Assembly: GCF_050303215.1 (NCBI RefSeq)
Contig: NZ_JBNLBH010000074.1
Coordinates: 40,886 to 104,885 of the forward strand
DNA from: Haliangium sp050303215
Lineage (GTDB): Bacteria; Myxococcota_A; Polyangia; Haliangiales; Haliangiaceae
DNA length: 64,000 bases
Direction of reading: 5' to 3'
The position numbers and the translations under genes were made by a program. Under the pieces are notes generated by a model. It had not been told where the DNA came from. It saw nothing but the letters and a program-made list of their open reading frames with translations, and did not search any database. Below are positions 9,510 through 18,415 of this stretch, one piece after another (positions within the stretch are counted from its first letter, which is position 1; each line of letters starts with the position of its first letter).

Positions 9510-10277
9510 CTACGGGGTCACGACCTCGCAATCGATGAACTGGTCGGTGCCGTCGCCGCCGGTGCATTCGTCGCGGCCGAAGAGCGGGTCCGATCCACCG
9601 TTCAGGACGTCGTCGCCGCCGCCGCCGAACAGATCGTCGGCGCCGTTGTCGCCGCGCAGGACGTCGTTGCAGTTGCGCCCGCGCAGCTCGTCAGCGCCGC
9701 CGTTGCCGTTCAGGGTGTCGTTGCCGGGGCCGCCGGTGAGGATGTCGCTGCTGTTGCTGCCGTTGATGGTGACGCCGGTGGTGCAGGACTCGGTCGAGAT
9801 GCTCTCGCCGCTGGGAGTGCTCGGTCGGAACTCGATCGACTTGCTCACCGGGCCGCAGACGTCGGCCGCCGCCGACATCTCCAGCGTGTACACGCCCGAC
9901 CCCATCATCGGGATGGCCACCTCGGCCGCGGCGCCGTTGAGCGCCACGAAGTCCGCGATCTGCCCGCGCGAGCCGTCGAGCAGGGTCCACGAGGCGCGCC
10001 AGTCGACCTCGGCGAGCTGCGCCAGCTCGGCCTTGTCGGAGCGGACCTCGGCGGTGAAGAACTTGTTCCCTTCGGTGTACTTGAACACGATCGACGACGA
10101 GTCGAGCGTGCAGTCCTCCGCCGCCACCTTCGCCAGCTCGTAGAGCTGCTCGGACGCGTCGACCTCGTGGTCCATCACGCAGCCGGACAGCGCGCCGGTC
10201 AAGGCGACCGCGCCGATGAGGGAGGCCCGCGCCAGGCGAGCGTTGCGGAACAGGGACGTGAGTTGCTTCTGGTACAT
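9510..10277 (-). CDS. Lipoprotein with RTX-type calcium-binding repeats
   Basis: 255 residues. An AGAGGAG ribosome site lies about eight bases before ATG 10277, which decides that start over an upstream ATG at 10304. The signal peptide ends in lipobox LTGALSGC (Cys33). Residues about 35-165 are an unrecognised beta-type domain. Residues about 170-245 hold glycine/aspartate nonapeptide repeats (GGPGNDTLNGNGGADELRG, GDNGADDLFGGGGDDVLNGG), the hemolysin-type GGxGxDxLx motif that forms a calcium-binding beta-roll. RTX repeats normally sit in type I secreted proteins; here they follow a lipoprotein signal, so surface anchoring is inferred. Four Cys in the C-terminal third could form disulfides. 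Confidence 0.85.
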   Translation of the reverse strand: MYQKQLTSLFRNARLARASLIGAVALTGALSGCVMDHEVDASEQLYELAKVAAEDCTLDSSSIVFKYTEGNKFFTAEVRSDKAELAQLAEVDWRASWTLLDGSRGQIADFVALNGAAAEVAIPMMGSGVYTLEMSAAADVCGPVSKSIEFRPSTPSGESISTESCTTGVTINGSNSSDILTGGPGNDTLNGNGGADELRGRNCNDVLRGDNGADDLFGGGGDDVLNGGSDPLFGRDECTGGDGTDQFIDCEVVTP

Positions 10278-10334
10278 CTTGTCGATCTCCTCTGAGTTGC
10301 ACATGGGGCGGTGCCCGGTGCGTTTGGTGGGTGG

Positions 10335-10352
10335 CGCTGATGCTCATCAGCG
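10335..10352. promoter_or_regulatory. Perfect inverted repeat upstream of RTX lipoprotein
   Basis: CGCTGATG and CATCAGCG arms separated by two bases, 58-75 bases upstream of the ATG at 10277. A second small palindrome (ACATCGATGT, 10393-10402) next to an eight-base A/T tract (10407-10414) lies further upstream. They could be operator sites or a leader hairpin; no consensus regulator is recognised. Confidence 0.4.
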
Positions 10353-10487
10353 TCGGGACACAGAGGGATTCGTCGGTGCCCCCGAGGAGCTGACATCGAT
10401 GTGAGATTTTTTTTGACCGGCTCGCCTCGCGCGGGTCGCCGCCGCCCAACGGCGCCCACCCCGGCGACGAGGCCGGGCGGTGGCGGC

Positions 10488-11336
10488 TCAGTCCTGGTCG
10501 AGCCGGGCCTTGACCGCGGCCGGATCGATGTCGTCGCCGCGCCACAGCCGCCGGCCCTCCATGCCCCCGGCCACGGTCACGATCTCGCCGCTCACGTGCC
10601 GGGCCAGCCCGGGCGCGCTCAGGTACAGCACACTGGCGGCCACGTCCTCGGGCCGGGCGAGCTGCCGCAGCGGCATGGTGGCGAGCACCTGCTCGACCGT
10701 CCCGGGCGCGTCGAGCGCGGCCGCGGCCATGGGCGTGACCGTCCACCCGGGCTCGACCAGGTTGACCCGGGCGTAGGCATCGACCGCCACGATCTCGTTC
10801 TTGAGGGTCCGCACCAGCCCGCGCAGGCCCGCCTTGCTCACCGCGTAGGGGGCGTGTCCGGCCTCGCCGAAGCGGCCCGCGGTGGAGCCGATGAAGCACA
10901 GCGAGGCGCCCCGGCCATCGGGGCGGGGCCCGGCCTCGGCCAGGGCGCGCACGAACGCGCGCGCGGTCCACATCGCGCCCAGCAGGTTGGTGTCGAGCAC
11001 CTCGCGCACCCGGTCCTCGTCCATCTGATGTAGCGGCGTGCTCTCCGGCGGCCAGATGCCGGCGTTGACCACCCCGACGTCGAGCCGGCCCATCGCGGCC
11101 ACGGCTTCGCCCACCAACGCGTCGACCTCGGCTCGCCGGCGCAGATCGGCGCGGCCGACGAAGGCCCGATCGGCCCAAGGTCTGTCTGCCACCCAGGCCT
11201 GCAAGCCTTCGAGCTGGCTGTGGGCGTGCAGCACCAGGCGGCAGCCTTCGCCCGCGAATGCCTCGGCCAGGGCCCGGCCGATGCCGCCCGAGGCGCCCGT
11301 GATCAACACCGTCAGATCGCGTAGTCGTGAGTCCAT
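10488..11336 (-). CDS. Short-chain dehydrogenase/reductase
   Basis: 282 residues, the usual length for a classical SDR. It has the cofactor motif TGASGGIG (residues about 13-20), the NAG motif (VVNAGIW), the catalytic Ser in CFIGSTAG and the YAVSK Tyr/Lys pair. EPGWTVTPM follows where classical SDRs place the substrate loop. NAD(P)-dependent oxidation or reduction of a hydroxyl/carbonyl substrate is expected; the substrate cannot be predicted. It resembles 3-oxoacyl-ACP reductase-type enzymes. It stands alone, 67 bp after the membrane-protein gene on the same strand, and could be read through from the marR promoter. Confidence 0.88.
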   Translation of the reverse strand: MDSRLRDLTVLITGASGGIGRALAEAFAGEGCRLVLHAHSQLEGLQAWVADRPWADRAFVGRADLRRRAEVDALVGEAVAAMGRLDVGVVNAGIWPPESTPLHQMDEDRVREVLDTNLLGAMWTARAFVRALAEAGPRPDGRGASLCFIGSTAGRFGEAGHAPYAVSKAGLRGLVRTLKNEIVAVDAYARVNLVEPGWTVTPMAAAALDAPGTVEQVLATMPLRQLARPEDVAASVLYLSAPGLARHVSGEIVTVAGGMEGRRLWRGDDIDPAAVKARLDQD

Positions 11337-11403
11337 GGCGCCGACTCTAGCAGCATGGTGCCCGCGCCGGGTCGAGCGGCGCCGAGCCGGGCGACGTCGT
11401 CTG

Positions 11404-11730
11404 TCAGGCCCCGCCGTAGTACTTTGCCAAGTGGCGCGCGAGCAGAAACGCCGCCACGCCGAAGCCCACGGCGAAGGGCGCGAAGTGACCCCAGTGGCGG
11501 AGATTGAAGTCTCCGACCTGCACCAGCAGCAGGTAGGCCACGAACAGGTTTATCAGCCCCCAGACGACGTTGGTCGGCGCCGGCGAGAGCCCCACCCCCG
11601 GGGGGGATGCGAACGGACTCTGGAACGAGCGACCGGCGATCCCCGAGAGCAGATGAGGGAGCGTGTTGGCCAGGGCCGCGCCTCCGAACAGATAGGACAC
11701 CACGTGATACCAGCGCATGTTGGATTGCAT
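11404..11730 (-). CDS. Small membrane protein in marR operon
   Basis: 108 residues with three predicted membrane segments (near residues 8-28, 53-72 and 82-102). The first part, YHVVSYLFGGAALANTLPHL, is followed by a loop with FQSPFASPPG, a pattern seen in conserved uncharacterised bacterial inner-membrane proteins. The ATG is two bases after the MarR stop, so it is almost certainly translated from the same message and may be controlled by MarR. No catalytic motif visible. Confidence 0.75.
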   Translation of the reverse strand: MQSNMRWYHVVSYLFGGAALANTLPHLLSGIAGRSFQSPFASPPGVGLSPAPTNVVWGLINLFVAYLLLVQVGDFNLRHWGHFAPFAVGFGVAAFLLARHLAKYYGGA

Positions 11731-11732
11731 CC

Positions 11733-12185
11733 TTACTCGATCGTTGATCGTACGATGCGTTCGAGCAGCAGCGTTGCCTCATGCAACGTTCGCTGCTCGT
11801 CCGCGTTGAGGTGCTGGTCGATGGCGCTCGCCAGCCAGCGTTCGCGTTCCATCCGCGCGGCGAGCATCTCCTCGCGCCCGAGCTCGGTCAGCGTGACCGG
11901 CTGTTTCCGGCGATCGGACGCATCTTGCGTCCGCACCACCAGCCCCGCGTCCTCCATCGCGCGGAGCACGGGTCCCGCGGTCTGCGGGCGGACGTTCTGC
12001 ACCGCGGCGATCTCGGCTGCCGTGAGCGCCCCCTGGCGGTCCAGGATCTCGAGCACGACCACGTGCGAGAACGGCAGTCGGCTCGTGCCCGCACCGACGC
12101 CGGCGGTCCGAAACCGCCGGGCGAGGTGAGCGACCACCATCCGCAGCCGACGTGCGGCTTCGACCGGGGGGATGTGCTCGTCCAT
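11733..12185 (-). CDS. MarR-family transcriptional regulator
   Basis: 150 residues with the winged-helix core of MarR proteins: FSHVVVLEILDRQGALTAAE, then the recognition helix VRPQTAGPVLRAMEDAGLV and the wing TQDASDRRKQPVTLTELGRE. MarR dimers usually repress their own operon and release DNA on binding a small aromatic ligand. A good sigma-70 type promoter with a direct repeat lies 54-82 bp upstream, which fits autoregulation. The only other gene clearly in the operon is the small membrane protein two bases downstream. Confidence 0.9.
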   Translation of the reverse strand: MDEHIPPVEAARRLRMVVAHLARRFRTAGVGAGTSRLPFSHVVVLEILDRQGALTAAEIAAVQNVRPQTAGPVLRAMEDAGLVVRTQDASDRRKQPVTLTELGREEMLAARMERERWLASAIDQHLNADEQRTLHEATLLLERIVRSTIE

Positions 12186-12238
12186 GAACTCTCCGCGTGG
12201 TGCGCAGTCGAGGTTGACGCTCGCACGGACGCCTCAAG

Positions 12239-12267
12239 ATAGTAAGGTTACCTGATAGTAAGGTCAA
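12239..12267 (-). promoter_or_regulatory. marR promoter with direct-repeat operator
   Basis: On the minus strand a -35 TTGACC (12262-12267) and a -10 TACTAT (12239-12244) are separated by exactly 17 bp, giving a leader of about 45 bases. An 11-bp direct repeat, read on the plus strand as GATAGTAAGGT, occurs at 12238-12248 and 12254-12264 and covers most of the promoter, a natural position for a repressor site. Confidence 0.65.
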
Positions 12268-12342
12268 CTGTATAATCTCGGCGTTCACGAATCGCCGCTC
12301 CGCGCCGAGGAAAACGAGGGCGGCCCTGTCGCCGGGACGGCT

Positions 12343-12853
12343 CGCCCGGCCGCCGGCCCCCCTGGTGGCCATGTCACCGGGGGCGAAACATCTGCGGCCC
12401 CACCGGGCGGGGCCGGCGCCGGGGGCGACCCAGCTCGGGCCGCTACCGGGTGGGCTCGGCGCCGGGTCGACCCACCTGCGGCCCCGACCCAATGGTAGTG
12501 GCCGTCGGGTCGACCGATCGGCAGGACCCCCGGGGGGTCAGCGTTGCGCATGCGACCCGGCCGCGGTGACCACCCGGGGGTCAAGATCGCTCACACGACC
12601 CGACCGCGGTCACCCCCGGGGGGCCGATTTCGCGGATGCGACCCGGCCGCGGTCACCGCCGAGGGGTCAGCGTCACCGATACGACCCGGCCGCGGTCACC
12701 CCCGGGAGGTCAGTGTCGCCGACACGACCCCGACGAGGTGACCACTCGGGGGTCAAGATCGCTCACACGACCCAGCCGAGGTCACCCCTTGGGGGTCAGC
12801 TTCGCTCGTGCGACCCATCGACGTGACCACCGTGTGCTCGGGTTCGCCGTCGC
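12343..12853. repeat. Tandem array of about twelve 41-43 bp units
   Basis: Units start with CGACCC or a variant at 12343, 12384, 12426, 12468, 12511, 12553, 12596, 12639, 12682, 12725, 12768 and 12811. The last seven steps are exactly 43 bp. Units at 12553-12810 are well conserved and contain CCGCGGT, GGTCACC or GGTGACC, a CCCCGGGGG-type palindrome and GGGGTCA; the left five are decayed. The units starting at 12553 and 12725 share the same variant tail, suggesting a four-unit (172-bp) higher-order duplication. The array fills most of the 685-bp gap between marR and the ATPase remnant. No coding frame fits, as 43 is not a multiple of three. Confidence 0.9.
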
Positions 12854-13219
12854 GGCCCGTCGTCGGTGCCTCACAGGATGTCGCGGAGCCGCTTCTCGAG
12901 AGCGCCGACGTCCTCGGGGCATAGCTTGCGAACGCGGGGATAGTTGCGCGCGGCCTCCCGCGCCAGCTCGTCCCGGCCTTTATACGGTCGTTGCAGCACG
13001 CCTCGCCGCTTGGCGTAGTCCTCGTAGTAGCGCTCCTTGGGATGGCACTCGGCGCGGATCTTCGTCCACGCCCAGCCGTTGGGCAGATCCTTGAGGCCGG
13101 CGAGCACCCAGACCTCGACCTCCTGCCAGGCATGCTCGGCTAGCAGAACACGATCGCTTCCCCTGAACAGCGCTTGCGCTTTGCGCTCGAGGGTGCGCAG
13201 CTTGGCCCGGCGCTTATCG

Positions 13220-14281
<1,062 letters not shown>

Positions 14282-14516
14282 GTCTTATCCCCGCCCGGAC
14301 CCGCGGGACCGGGCAGGCGGGTTCCTGCGCACGCCCATCGTACGGCGATGGCCTTCATAGAGACAACCCGCGTCGGGAATGGAGCTGTCGTCGCGTAGAC
14401 GTGGTTCGCCCGGGACTCCCGAGCCTTGGCATTGGTCGAACCTTGGATCTCCGTCGGCCAACGACACGCAGTGTTCCCTGCATCGGGCCGGGTGCTACGT
14501 TGCTCGATGAGGAAGC

Positions 14517-14861
14517 ATGACTGAGCTTGAAGCACTGGAGCGTCGTATCGAAGACCTGGAGGCGCGGCAGCATCTTCTGCTGGACGTCGTGTTCGCGCTC
14601 GCCGACCAGGTGAAGCCGGAAGGGGTCCACGCGGCCCTGCGCTTGCTCCTGGTCGGCTACACGGCGGCCGAGCTGGAGGCGCTCAACGCGCTCTTCAAGG
14701 ACGCGGTTCGCCGTGGCCCCGGCGCAGTCACGCGCGAGGAGCTGGCCCGGGCCTTCGACGATGGATTGCCGCGACATCGCGGTGAGCTGGCAGAGGTCAT
14801 GAAGGCGTATCGGGCCGACGGGCGCTTGAAGGCGCTGTGCCGTCTGGTGCTCGACGAGTGA
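14517..14861 (+). CDS. Small coiled-coil protein of unknown function
   Basis: 114 residues. A good ribosome site (GAGGAAGC) directly precedes the ATG. The N-terminus TELEALERRIEDLEARQHLL is a clear heptad coiled coil. The rest is helical and charged (ELARAFDDGLPRHRGELAEV), with no signal peptide, membrane segment or catalytic motif. Not recognised. It sits between the broken ATPase (divergent) and the Uma2-like gene (convergent, 26 bp apart), in a patch that looks accessory. Confidence 0.6.
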   Translation: MTELEALERRIEDLEARQHLLLDVVFALADQVKPEGVHAALRLLLVGYTAAELEALNALFKDAVRRGPGAVTREELARAFDDGLPRHRGELAEVMKAYRADGRLKALCRLVLDE

Positions 14862-14887
14862 GCACGGCGCGGCGGACCTGCCACGGC

Positions 14888-15862
14888 TTACTGTGCTGCG
14901 AAGACGTGGTCGACGCTGTCGGCCCGAGCCGCGCGCACGAGCCAATCTTTGAGCACGGCCAGGTCGGAGCAGGCTTCGATCCGCGCGCTGATGCGTTCGT
15001 CGACCGTGAATCCGCGCGCCTGCAAGGTCAGGCGGAGCGCCTCTCTGGCGATGCCCAATGCCCCCTGGGTGGCGCCCCGGTTGTATCCGGCCTCGGCCCG
15101 CTGGTCGCCGTAGGCGACGATCTCGGGGTTGTCGGCGTCGATGAGGGCGCGAGCGACGGCGTGGTCGGCCTGGGCGGCGTCGAGCAGGGCGCGGACGGGC
15201 AAGGGCTTGCGCAGGCACTCATCGACGATGTCTTCGTCGGGGTCGCAGGTGCGCCAGGTGCCGGCGTCGGGCGACCACTCCTGGAGCGGCCCGATGCGAA
15301 GGGTGCCGGCGGCAGGGTCGCCGGCGACCCAGATGGCGAAGACGCGGCGAACGCCGCGATCGCTCATGATGCGAGCACGGCGGGTGAGGTCGCCGGGGCG
15401 CTGGGTAGCCTTGATCTCGAAGGCTAGCTCTTCGAGGTAGCGGTCGCCGGTGTCGGGATCTCTGCCTTGCTTGCGGATGCAGGCGTCGCTGGCGAAGTTG
15501 TTGCTCTCGGACTGGCGCGTGAGCAGGTCGGCGGAGGCGATGTAGCCCGGGGCGAGGTGGGCGCGGAGCACATAGCCGACGTCGATGTGGCGATCGCCGT
15601 GGGCAGGGCCGGCGGGGAGGGCCCGGCGGACCTCGCCGTCGAGCATCTCGGTGTCGGTTTCGGGCTCGACGACGTAGTCGCCGACGGCCGGGCGAGCAGC
15701 GGGGCGGGGGCGGGGCATGGAGCTGGGGGCGGGCGAAGCAGCGCCCGGGCAATGGTACCCCAGGGCCGCTCCGCTGCCGACGGGTGATTGTCGAGGCGAT
15801 GGCCCCGAGCCGGCGCCGGGGGCCCAGTATCCCTGTGGAGGTGCGCTACGGTGTCTTGACAT
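14888..15862 (-). CDS. Uma2-like (PD-(D/E)XK fold) family protein
   Basis: 324 residues from ATG 15862, which has GGTGGA five bases upstream. The conserved part begins near the internal ATG at 15718, an alternative start that would remove 48 low-complexity residues. Core motifs are ETDTEMLDGE, SADLLTRQSESNNFASDACI, LEELAFEIKATQ and RGVRRVFAIWV. The Asp-Leu-Leu and Glu-x-Lys pair match the Uma2/DUF820 nuclease-like fold that is expanded in cyanobacteria and Myxococcota. The C-terminal part (LRLTLQARGFTVDERISARI) resembles the helical tail of Rpn-type proteins. DNA cleavage is not proven for most members. A frameshifted paralogue lies at 50700-51180. Confidence 0.75.
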   Translation of the reverse strand: MSRHRSAPPQGYWAPGAGSGPSPRQSPVGSGAALGYHCPGAASPAPSSMPRPRPAARPAVGDYVVEPETDTEMLDGEVRRALPAGPAHGDRHIDVGYVLRAHLAPGYIASADLLTRQSESNNFASDACIRKQGRDPDTGDRYLEELAFEIKATQRPGDLTRRARIMSDRGVRRVFAIWVAGDPAAGTLRIGPLQEWSPDAGTWRTCDPDEDIVDECLRKPLPVRALLDAAQADHAVARALIDADNPEIVAYGDQRAEAGYNRGATQGALGIAREALRLTLQARGFTVDERISARIEACSDLAVLKDWLVRAARADSVDHVFAAQ

Positions 15863-15992
15863 GACTGTTCCACCGTAGCACGAGCTGGCACGTCTGGTAC
15901 AGCTCTACGAGCAGGGCTCGATGAGGCGGGTTGGGTGCGTGCGTGCGTGCGACGAGCCGGCGGCGACGGTGGCGCCGCCTCGGCGGCCGCGC

Positions 15993-18278
15993 TCAATTCA
16001 CCGTGAGGAGCAGCTCGCTCAGGTTCGAAAAGCTCTCGTCCCCGGCGAGGACCTCGAACGCGATGGACGCTTGCTTGGGCACCCCGTCGAGGGGGATGTC
16101 GCTGACCTCGAGGATTTGGCCGACGTCCAGCTTGCCCACGACGCCGCTGTTGTTCTGGACCACGCTGGACAGATCGTACTCGACGCCGTCGACGATCAAG
16201 GTTGGGTTGACGATTTCGGCCGCGGGGTTCAGCTCGTCGTTCACGGCGATCAGCAGCGTGGCGGTGTAGGTGGTAGCGCCGGTGCCGGCAGCGGCGACGG
16301 AGCTATGGACCTCGGCCCCGCAGGCCGGGCAGCCGTGATCGTATGGCTGCGGTCCGCCGCCGGGCCGGCGCAGCCACGAGTAGTACTGACGATACGGACA
16401 CACGGTGTCGGGGTAGCGCTTGCGGTCGGTCACGAACGCCTTGTGTTGGCACAGTGGGATCGGCCGCAGCCGATGGACCAAGCCGCGGGCCGAGCGGCGC
16501 GTGACCGACACCGTGGCCGGCAGCGAGTTGGTCACGGCGAACTCGGGGAGCTTGCCGGCGTACGCCGCGAGGGTCTTGCAGTGGGCCATGGGCGGTTTGC
16601 CGCCCGGGCGCCGCCCCCGCCGGCGCGGACAGTGGCCGTCGCCCTTGGCGCAGGCCTTGGCCAGGGCCCGGCACTGCGACACCCGGCGGATGCGTGGGGC
16701 CGCGCCGGAGCCGGCGAGGTAGAACTCGGCGCCTCGGTTGAGCGCGACGCCGCTGCTGTAGACGATGTCCATGACCTCGGCGGGAGACAGCTCAGGTCGA
16801 TAGGCCCACACCGAGGCAGCGACCCCGCTGACCACGGCGGCCGCCATCGAGGTCCCGGTCAGCACCTCGGTGGGACCGGAGTCCTCGTCCGGGGCTTGTT
16901 GGCCGCCGTGGGTCCAGGTCGGGGCCACCACGTGCGCGCCCACGGCGGCCAGGCGCGGCCGGCCCCCGGCGCGGGTGAGCACGATGGGACGATCGTCCGC
17001 GCGGACGGCGCCCACGGCGTGCACGAGCGGGCGATAGACCCCGGTCGGGGCGAACACCCGCCGGCCGCGGGAGGCCTCACGAGCGAGCCACTCGGAGTAG
17101 CGGCGCCGGCCGTCGGAGTTGGCCTGGGCCACGTACTGCTCACACTGGGCTCGATCGGGCGCGAACTCGGTCTCCCACCCGGCCGGGTACATGGGACCCC
17201 CGCTGGGGTCGGGGCCACCGGGCGCGTTGCCGGCCGCCACGATCACCAGCGCGCCCCGGCACGCGGCTCGGGTGAGGGCCTTGTAGACCGCTCGTATGGC
17301 CGGGCGCAGCTCTCTCGGGCTGGTCTCGACCGCGCCGCCGAAGTCGGGATCCCAACCGACCGAGAGGTTGATGATCAGGCGGTTGTGGCGCTCCTCCGGG
17401 GCGGCGTTCTCCAGATGGTACACCCAGTCGCTGACGGCACTGTTGATGGAGATGGCCAGGTGGGACAGGTGGCCGGAGTAGCCGCCGTGCTCGAGATCCA
17501 GCTTGCGACCCTTGACCACCGGCAGGCCCAGGTAGTTGACCACCTGGGCGACGCAGGGGGCCTCGGGCTCGAGCGGGAGCGGGCAACCGAACTCGCGCGC
17601 GACCATGCCCACGGCCATGCCGTGGCCCAGGCGACCGTCGTTGGGCACGCCGTCGCGGCGCTCCTCGCCCGCGCCGGGCGGGGAGGCGTCGATCACGGCG
17701 ACGCGGATCCGGTCCGGACCCTGGGCCGGGCCGGGCAGGCGCTCGACGCGGTCGACGTGACGGTGCACGGCGCTGCGCAGCCGCTTCCACACCATCCTGG
17801 TGATGATGTTCGAGGCCCCGGCGGCCGTGGGCGCCATGGCGTGGCCGTCGCGGTCGAGCTCCAGCCCGCTCCCGCGCAGCGCTTCGAGCGGGGCCAGGTC
17901 GGGGGCGGCGTCGGCGGGGGAGCTCCACTCGTACACGCAGTAACGGGCCCGCTCGCCCTCGACCGACGGCGGGGGCTGGTCCGGGGGCTCGGTGTCGAGG
18001 GTCTGCTCGAACAGGCGGCCGGTCTTCCAGGTGCCGCCGCGGGCTGGCCCCGGCACCGGACAGGTGTCCGAGTCATCGGGCATGACGCCGACCCAGGTGT
18101 CGTCGGTCCAGACCTGGTCGAGCACGCCGGGGTCGCTCCGGCGGGGACCGCCGGGGTCCGGGATCGGGGCGGACGCCGCCTCGGGCAGGCGGGGGTCGGG
18201 CCTGCTGGAACAGGCCGTGAGCCCGAGGCTCAGCGCGGTGAGCGTCAGGGCATGGATGAACGAGATCCTGGGTTTCAT
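15993..18278 (-). CDS. Subtilisin-like (S8) serine protease lipoprotein
   Basis: 761 residues from ATG 18278, chosen because GGAGAGAG precedes it and a signal peptide with lipobox LTAC (Cys23) follows at once; the frame upstream of it is non-coding. The catalytic set is visible: Asp197 (VAVIDAS), His219 (RLGHGMAVG), Asn351 (VAAGNAPG) and Ser477 (GTSMAAAVVSG). The C-terminal 240 residues carry a basic Cys-containing stretch (CPRRRGRRPGGKPP) and a beta-type domain not recognised. A membrane-anchored extracytoplasmic endoprotease is inferred. It lies 138 bp downstream of the CHAT protein and ECF sigma genes on the same strand, so it may be the effector or target protease of that set. Confidence 0.9.
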   Translation of the reverse strand: MKPRISFIHALTLTALSLGLTACSSRPDPRLPEAASAPIPDPGGPRRSDPGVLDQVWTDDTWVGVMPDDSDTCPVPGPARGGTWKTGRLFEQTLDTEPPDQPPPSVEGERARYCVYEWSSPADAAPDLAPLEALRGSGLELDRDGHAMAPTAAGASNIITRMVWKRLRSAVHRHVDRVERLPGPAQGPDRIRVAVIDASPPGAGEERRDGVPNDGRLGHGMAVGMVAREFGCPLPLEPEAPCVAQVVNYLGLPVVKGRKLDLEHGGYSGHLSHLAISINSAVSDWVYHLENAAPEERHNRLIINLSVGWDPDFGGAVETSPRELRPAIRAVYKALTRAACRGALVIVAAGNAPGGPDPSGGPMYPAGWETEFAPDRAQCEQYVAQANSDGRRRYSEWLAREASRGRRVFAPTGVYRPLVHAVGAVRADDRPIVLTRAGGRPRLAAVGAHVVAPTWTHGGQQAPDEDSGPTEVLTGTSMAAAVVSGVAASVWAYRPELSPAEVMDIVYSSGVALNRGAEFYLAGSGAAPRIRRVSQCRALAKACAKGDGHCPRRRGRRPGGKPPMAHCKTLAAYAGKLPEFAVTNSLPATVSVTRRSARGLVHRLRPIPLCQHKAFVTDRKRYPDTVCPYRQYYSWLRRPGGGPQPYDHGCPACGAEVHSSVAAAGTGATTYTATLLIAVNDELNPAAEIVNPTLIVDGVEYDLSSVVQNNSGVVGKLDVGQILEVSDIPLDGVPKQASIAFEVLAGDESFSNLSELLLTVN

Positions 18279-18415
18279 GTCTGCTCTCTCCTCGGCAGTC
18301 GTCCTCACGCCGGCGCCGCCGGCGTCTCTCCGACTGGGATTTCGCGGGCTGGCCCGGAGACCTGACAGCCGTTCGCGCAGCCGATCACGGCCGGACCTGG
18401 ACGGCGACGCGACGA

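Noticed and set aside
10393..10414. Rho-independent terminator (palindrome followed by eight T)
   Set aside because: The stem is only five pairs and no plus-strand gene ends upstream of it. On the minus strand it is an A-tract, so a regulatory leader is more plausible.
12343..12853. CRISPR array
   Set aside because: Units are contiguous with no unique spacers, conservation runs across the whole 43 bp, and no cas genes are nearby.
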